Of a stretch of DNA of 64,000 nt, positions 60,522 to 64,000 are shown piece after piece; position 1 is the stretch's first letter; each line of letters starts with the position of its first letter. The DNA lies in NCBI RefSeq assembly GCF_022549225.1, contig NZ_JAKZFD010000009.1:1-64000 (forward strand), in the 5' to 3' direction. The DNA comes from Pelomonas sp. CA6. GTDB lineage: Bacteria; Pseudomonadota; Gammaproteobacteria; Burkholderiales; Burkholderiaceae_C. The translations under genes were made by a program, and so were the position numbers. A model generated the notes under the pieces. The model saw nothing but the letters and a program-made list of their open reading frames with translations. It searched no databases and was not told the DNA's origin.

Positions 60522-61334
60522 TCAGGCCAGCGCCGTTTTCATCGCATTCAACAGCGGCTCCGGGGCCTCGGTCATCAGTGAATGCCCGGCCGGCAGCCGT
60601 TGCACCTGCGCGCGAAGTCGCTGCGCCAGGTCCTGCGCGGCACGCGCTGGCGTCATCTGGTCGCGCTGGCCCAGGATCAGGTGGACGGGCGCCTGCACCT
60701 TCTCGCAGGCCGCGGGCGCACCCTGGTAGCGATCACAGACCTGGAAGTCGTGCTCGAACAGATTGGCCTGCGCATGCGCCTGGGCATAGCCGGCCTGGGT
60801 GCGTTCCATCAGCGCCAGGTTGCCCCCATGCAGCCAGGCGCCTGGCCCGGGATAGCCGGGCTTGGCCGCGATGCCGGCATGCGAGAAGGCGTTGACCATG
60901 CGCATGGCCGCCAGCGGGCGCTCGCGCGCGGTGGCCAGCAGTGCGTCAGAGACCTTCATGGGCCAGGCCGACCCGACCATCACCAGACGGCTGCAGCGCT
61001 GAGGCGCCTGCGCCGCGGCTTCCAGCGCGATCAGCGACCCCATCGAGTGGCCGACCAGCGCGGCCTGCTGCACGCCGGCGGCATCCAGCAGCGCGAGCAG
61101 CCAGGCGCCCAGCGATTCGACGTCGGGCAGGGCCTCGCCTTCGCTGCGGCCATGGCCGGGCAGGTCCACCGCCAGCACCGCATGGCCGTGATGGGCCCAG
61201 TAGCGTGCCTGCAGCGTCCAGACGCTGTGGTCGTGCAAGGCGCCATGCACGAAGACCACGCAGGGCAGGGCGGTCGAGAAGGGCTTGCCGCCGGTATAGG
61301 CATAGGCCGGGCGGCCTTGGACGTCGAGCATCAT
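60522..61334 (-). CDS. Alpha/beta hydrolase
   Basis: 270 residues. Oxyanion region 'VVFVHGALHDHSVW', nucleophile elbow 'LVGHSMGSLIA' (Ser), acid in 'LILGQRDQMTP' and His in 'PAGHSLMTEAP' make a complete triad. Substrate unknown. It starts at an ATG overlapping the sulfhydrylase stop (ATGA), so it is co-translated with that gene. Confidence 0.9.
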   Translation of the reverse strand: MMLDVQGRPAYAYTGGKPFSTALPCVVFVHGALHDHSVWTLQARYWAHHGHAVLAVDLPGHGRSEGEALPDVESLGAWLLALLDAAGVQQAALVGHSMGSLIALEAAAQAPQRCSRLVMVGSAWPMKVSDALLATARERPLAAMRMVNAFSHAGIAAKPGYPGPGAWLHGGNLALMERTQAGYAQAHAQANLFEHDFQVCDRYQGAPAACEKVQAPVHLILGQRDQMTPARAAQDLAQRLRAQVQRLPAGHSLMTEAPEPLLNAMKTALA

Positions 61335-62656
61335 GGGGTGGCCACCTTCAGCGCAGTCTTCAGATCGGCGATCAGATCGTCGGCGTCCTCCAGCCCGACG
61401 GACAGGCGGATGGTGCCGGGGCCGATGCCGGCGCTCTTCAGCGCCGCGTCGTCCATGCGGAAATGCGTGGTGCTGGCCGGATGGATGACCAGCGAGCGCG
61501 CGTCGCCCACATTGGCCAGGTGGGAGAACAGCTTCAGCGACTCGATCAGGCGGCGGCCGCGTTCGCGGCCGCCCGCGCCTTCGTCCTTGAGGTCGAAGCT
61601 GAACACCGCGCCGCAGCCCTTGGGCAGCAGGCGCTGCGCCAGCGCATGGTCGGGATGGCTGGCGAGGCCCGGATAGGCCACGCGCGCCACCGCGTCCTGC
61701 GTGGCGAGAAACTCGGCCACCTTCTGCGCGTTCGCCACATGGCGCTGCATGCGCAGCGGCAGGGTCTCGATGCCCTGCAGCATCAGCCAGGCGGTGTGCG
61801 GGCTCATGCAGGCGCCGAAGTCGCGCAGGCCTTCGCGGCGCGCGCGCAGCAAAAAGGCCGCCACCGTGCTTTCCTCGGCGAACACCATGCCATGGAAGCC
61901 CTCGTAGGGCTCGCACAGCTCGGCGAAGCGGCGCTCGGGCCCGCTGGCCGCATGCGCGCGCGCCCAGTCGAAGCGCCCGCCGTCCACCAGCAGCCCGCCG
62001 ACCACGGTGCCATGGCCGCAGAGGAACTTGGTGGCCGAGTGATAGACCAGATCCGCGCCCAGCTGCAGCGGCTGCTGCAGATAGGGGGTGGCGAACGTGG
62101 CGTCGACCAGCAGCGGCAGGTGATGTTCGTGCGCGATCGCCGCGATGGCGGGGATGTCCAGCACATCGAGCCCGGGGTTGCCCAGGCTTTCGCCCAGCAG
62201 CAGCCGGGTCTCGGGACGGATCGCGGCACGCCAGGCGTCCAGGTCGCCGGGGCGCACGAAGCTGGTGGAAATGCCGAAGCGCTTCAGCGTGTAGTGCAGC
62301 AGGTTGTGCGTCCCGCCATAGACCGCGGACGACGCGACGATGTGCGCGCCGGCGCCGGCCAGAGTGGCGATCGCCAGATGCAGCGCGGCCTGGCCGCTGG
62401 CGGTGGCGATGGCGCCCACGCCGCCGTCCAGCGCGGCGATGCGCTCTTCCAGCACCGCGGTCGTCGGGTTGGACAGGCGCGAGTAGACGTGGCCCGAGCG
62501 CTCCATGTTGAACAGCCCCGCCGCATGCTCGCTGTCCTGGAACACGAAGGAGGTGCTCAGGTGCAGCGGCACGGCGCGCGCGCCGGTGCTGGGGTCGGGG
62601 GCGGCGCCGGCGTGTAGCGCCAAGGTGTCAAAGCCGGGATCGGCGGGGCCAGCCAT
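61331..62656 (-). CDS. O-acetylhomoserine/O-succinylhomoserine sulfhydrylase family (PLP enzyme)
   Basis: 441 residues, Cys/Met-metabolism PLP fold. 'HVYSRLSNPTTAVLEERIAALDGG', 'IATASGQAALHLAIATLAGAG', 'LLVDATFATPYLQQPLQLGADLVYHSATKFLCGHG' (PLP Lys in SATKF) and 'ANVGDARSLVIHPASTTH' are typical of MetY-type enzymes, which form homocysteine from O-acetylhomoserine and sulfide. MetY versus MetZ cannot be settled by eye. Confidence 0.92.
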   Translation of the reverse strand: MAGPADPGFDTLALHAGAAPDPSTGARAVPLHLSTSFVFQDSEHAAGLFNMERSGHVYSRLSNPTTAVLEERIAALDGGVGAIATASGQAALHLAIATLAGAGAHIVASSAVYGGTHNLLHYTLKRFGISTSFVRPGDLDAWRAAIRPETRLLLGESLGNPGLDVLDIPAIAAIAHEHHLPLLVDATFATPYLQQPLQLGADLVYHSATKFLCGHGTVVGGLLVDGGRFDWARAHAASGPERRFAELCEPYEGFHGMVFAEESTVAAFLLRARREGLRDFGACMSPHTAWLMLQGIETLPLRMQRHVANAQKVAEFLATQDAVARVAYPGLASHPDHALAQRLLPKGCGAVFSFDLKDEGAGGRERGRRLIESLKLFSHLANVGDARSLVIHPASTTHFRMDDAALKSAGIGPGTIRLSVGLEDADDLIADLKTALKVATP

Positions 62657-62739
62657 GCAGTCTCCTCTGTCAGTTTTGCGGCATTGTGTGCTATGTTGGG
62701 CACCTCTTTGGATTGCAGTGCCGGCATCCCGCCACAGCC

Positions 62740-63192
62740 ATGAAAGTCTCCGACATCCTGCGCGTCAAGGGCAACACGCTCTACACCGTCTCCCCCGATC
62801 AGGCCCTGGCCGAAGCCGTACAGACCATGGCCGAACGCGACATCGGTTCGCTGGTGGTCATGGAGTTCGGCGATCTGGTGGGCATGCTCACCTTCCGCGA
62901 GGTGATCGCCGCGGTGGTCAAGAACGGCGGCTCGGTGGGCAGCTCGCGGGTGCGCAGCGTGATGGACGACCATCCGATGACCTGCACGCCCGAAACCGAG
63001 ATGGACGAGGTGCGGCGCATGATGCTGGGCTGCCACGCCCGCTACATGCCGGTGCTCAACGGCCGCACGCTGATGGGCGTGATTTCCTTCTACGACGTCG
63101 CCAAGACCGTGGTGGAAACCCAGGACTTCGAGAACCGCATGCTCAAGGCCTACATCCGCGACTGGCCGGCCGAGGGCAATTCGCCGCAGTGA
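62740..63192 (+). CDS. CBS-domain protein
   Basis: 150 residues: CBS pair ('VSDILRVKGNTLYTVSPDQALAEAVQTMAERDIGSLVVME..DLVGMLTFREVIAAV' and 'VMDDHPMTCTPETEMDEVRRMMLGCHARYMPVLNGRTLMGVISFYDVAKTV') and a short C-terminal helix. Close to the widespread Burkholderiales CBS protein next to aroC. No -24/-12 element upstream; the window's third CBS protein therefore seems under different control. Confidence 0.92.
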   Translation: MKVSDILRVKGNTLYTVSPDQALAEAVQTMAERDIGSLVVMEFGDLVGMLTFREVIAAVVKNGGSVGSSRVRSVMDDHPMTCTPETEMDEVRRMMLGCHARYMPVLNGRTLMGVISFYDVAKTVVETQDFENRMLKAYIRDWPAEGNSPQ

Positions 63193-63317
63193 ACGACAGG
63201 GTCGCGCGCTCGCGAAGGCGGCACGCGCCATCCGCCCGGGTCGCCAACCCGGGCTGCCTCTAGAATCGGGGCCCCGGTCCATCCTGGCCGCGGCCCTTTT
63301 TCTTTTGGCAGCACTCC

Positions 63318-64000
63318 ATGTCCGGTAGCACCTTCGGCAGCCTGTTTCGCGTCACCAACTTCGGCGAAAGCCACGGCCCCGCGATCGGCTGCGTGATCGA
63401 CGGCTGCCCGCCCGGATTGGCGCTGTCGGTGCAAGACATCCAGCCAGAGCTGGACCGCCGCCGCCCCGGCACCTCGCGCCATGTCACCCAGCGCCAGGAG
63501 CCCGACCAGGTCGAGATCCTCTCCGGCGTCTACGAAGGCATCAGCACCGGCACGCCGATCTGCCTGCTGATCCGCAACGTGGACCAGCGCAGCAAGGACT
63601 ACGGCAATATCCTCGACACCTTCCGCCCCGGCCACGCCGACTACGCCTACTGGCGCAAGTACGGGCTGCGCGACCCGCGCGGCGGCGGGCGTTCCTCGGC
63701 GCGGCTCACCGCGCCCATGGTGGCCGCCGGCGCCGTGGCGCGCAAATGGCTGGGCGAGCGCCTGGGCATTGGCTTTCGCGGCTGCATGACGGCGCTGGGC
63801 GAGATCGACCTGGCCTTCGAGGGCTGGGAACATGTGCCCCACAACCCCTTCTTCGCCGCCAACGCGAGCCAGATCGAGCAGCTGGAGGCCTACATGGACC
63901 AGCTGCGCAAGGACGGCGACTCGGTGGGCGCGCGCTTGTACGTCGAAGCCACCGGCATGCCGCCCGGGCTGGGCCAGCCGCTCTTCGACAAGCTCGATGC
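63318..64000 (+). CDS. aroC: Chorismate synthase (3' truncated by window)
   Basis: The first 227 residues are visible: '[28 protein letters not shown]', '[43 protein letters not shown]', '[37 protein letters not shown]', all signature segments. It makes chorismate from EPSP with reduced FMN. The ATG at 63318 begins the conserved N-terminus. A TAGAAT box at about 63261-63266 may be its -10. Confidence 0.97.
   Translation, partial: MSGSTFGSLFRVTNFGESHGPAIGCVIDGCPPGLALSVQDIQPELDRRRPGTSRHVTQRQEPDQVEILSGVYEGISTGTPICLLIRNVDQRSKDYGNILDTFRPGHADYAYWRKYGLRDPRGGGRSSARLTAPMVAAGAVARKWLGERLGIGFRGCMTALGEIDLAFEGWEHVPHNPFFAANASQIEQLEAYMDQLRKDGDSVGARLYVEATGMPPGLGQPLFDKLD

Overview
The window is about 70% G+C, with long overlapping genes and GTG/TTG starts. 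Its families (YqjD/YqjE, BON and PRC-barrel stress proteins, KatE, LuxI/LuxR, CdiA) point to a betaproteobacterium of the order Burkholderiales, probably near Roseateles/Mitsuaria/Rubrivivax. This is inferred from gene content, not from a database search.

Layout. (1) 1-9.3 kb: the 3' nine-tenths or so of a giant CdiA-type contact-dependent inhibition exoprotein, followed directly by a probable immunity gene. (2) 9.3-11.5 kb: a scar made of a broken IS3-family element joined to the tail of an IS30-family transposase, then a possible orphan immunity gene and a truncated-looking secreted-protein gene. (3) 11.5-13 kb: gmhB and a short-chain dehydrogenase. (4) 13-60 kb: a long stress and envelope region. 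It holds GlsB/YqjD/YqjE-type membrane proteins, DUF421, a ferritin-like protein, a hybrid histidine kinase, BON and PRC-barrel proteins, an RpoN (sigma-54) gene, CBS-domain proteins, DUF4142, MscS, trehalose synthesis (otsB plus a membrane-anchored GT20), a GSP39-like dehydrogenase, a GT4 glycosyltransferase, PAP2, hemerythrin, catalase HPII, an AsmA-like protein, an NDH-2-like oxidoreductase, an OmpA lipoprotein, an orphan CtaD with a dihaem cytochrome c, a carbamoyltransferase, UDP-glucose dehydrogenase and an ABC exporter fused to a receiver domain. (5) 56.7-59.2 kb: a luxI/luxR quorum-sensing pair with a serine-less acyl-carrier-like protein upstream. (6) 60-64 kb: housekeeping metabolism (metY/metZ-like sulfhydrylase, alpha/beta hydrolase, CBS protein) and the 5' part of aroC.

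The main result is a promoter class read directly from the sequence. At least 25 gene starts between 13.6 and 60.1 kb carry a GG-N10-GC element of the form NGGCAN-N5-YTTGCC, mostly 30-75 nt before the start codon. That geometry is the -24/-12 promoter of sigma-54. The sites precede nearly every stress/envelope transcription unit. They are absent before aroC, metY, luxI, luxR and the CDI genes. The rpoN gene in the window has one itself. Several divergent gene pairs have two such sites placed back to back. I infer a sigma-54-driven general stress regulon, possibly served by this rpoN copy.

A second layer is a dispersed repeat family: one partial copy near 23.9 kb and two long copies in inverted orientation at 28.4-28.8 and 35.0-35.4 kb, around a 6-kb trehalose/glycosyltransferase segment. 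It contains a hairpin whose arms change in step between copies, and a 12-bp tandem array.
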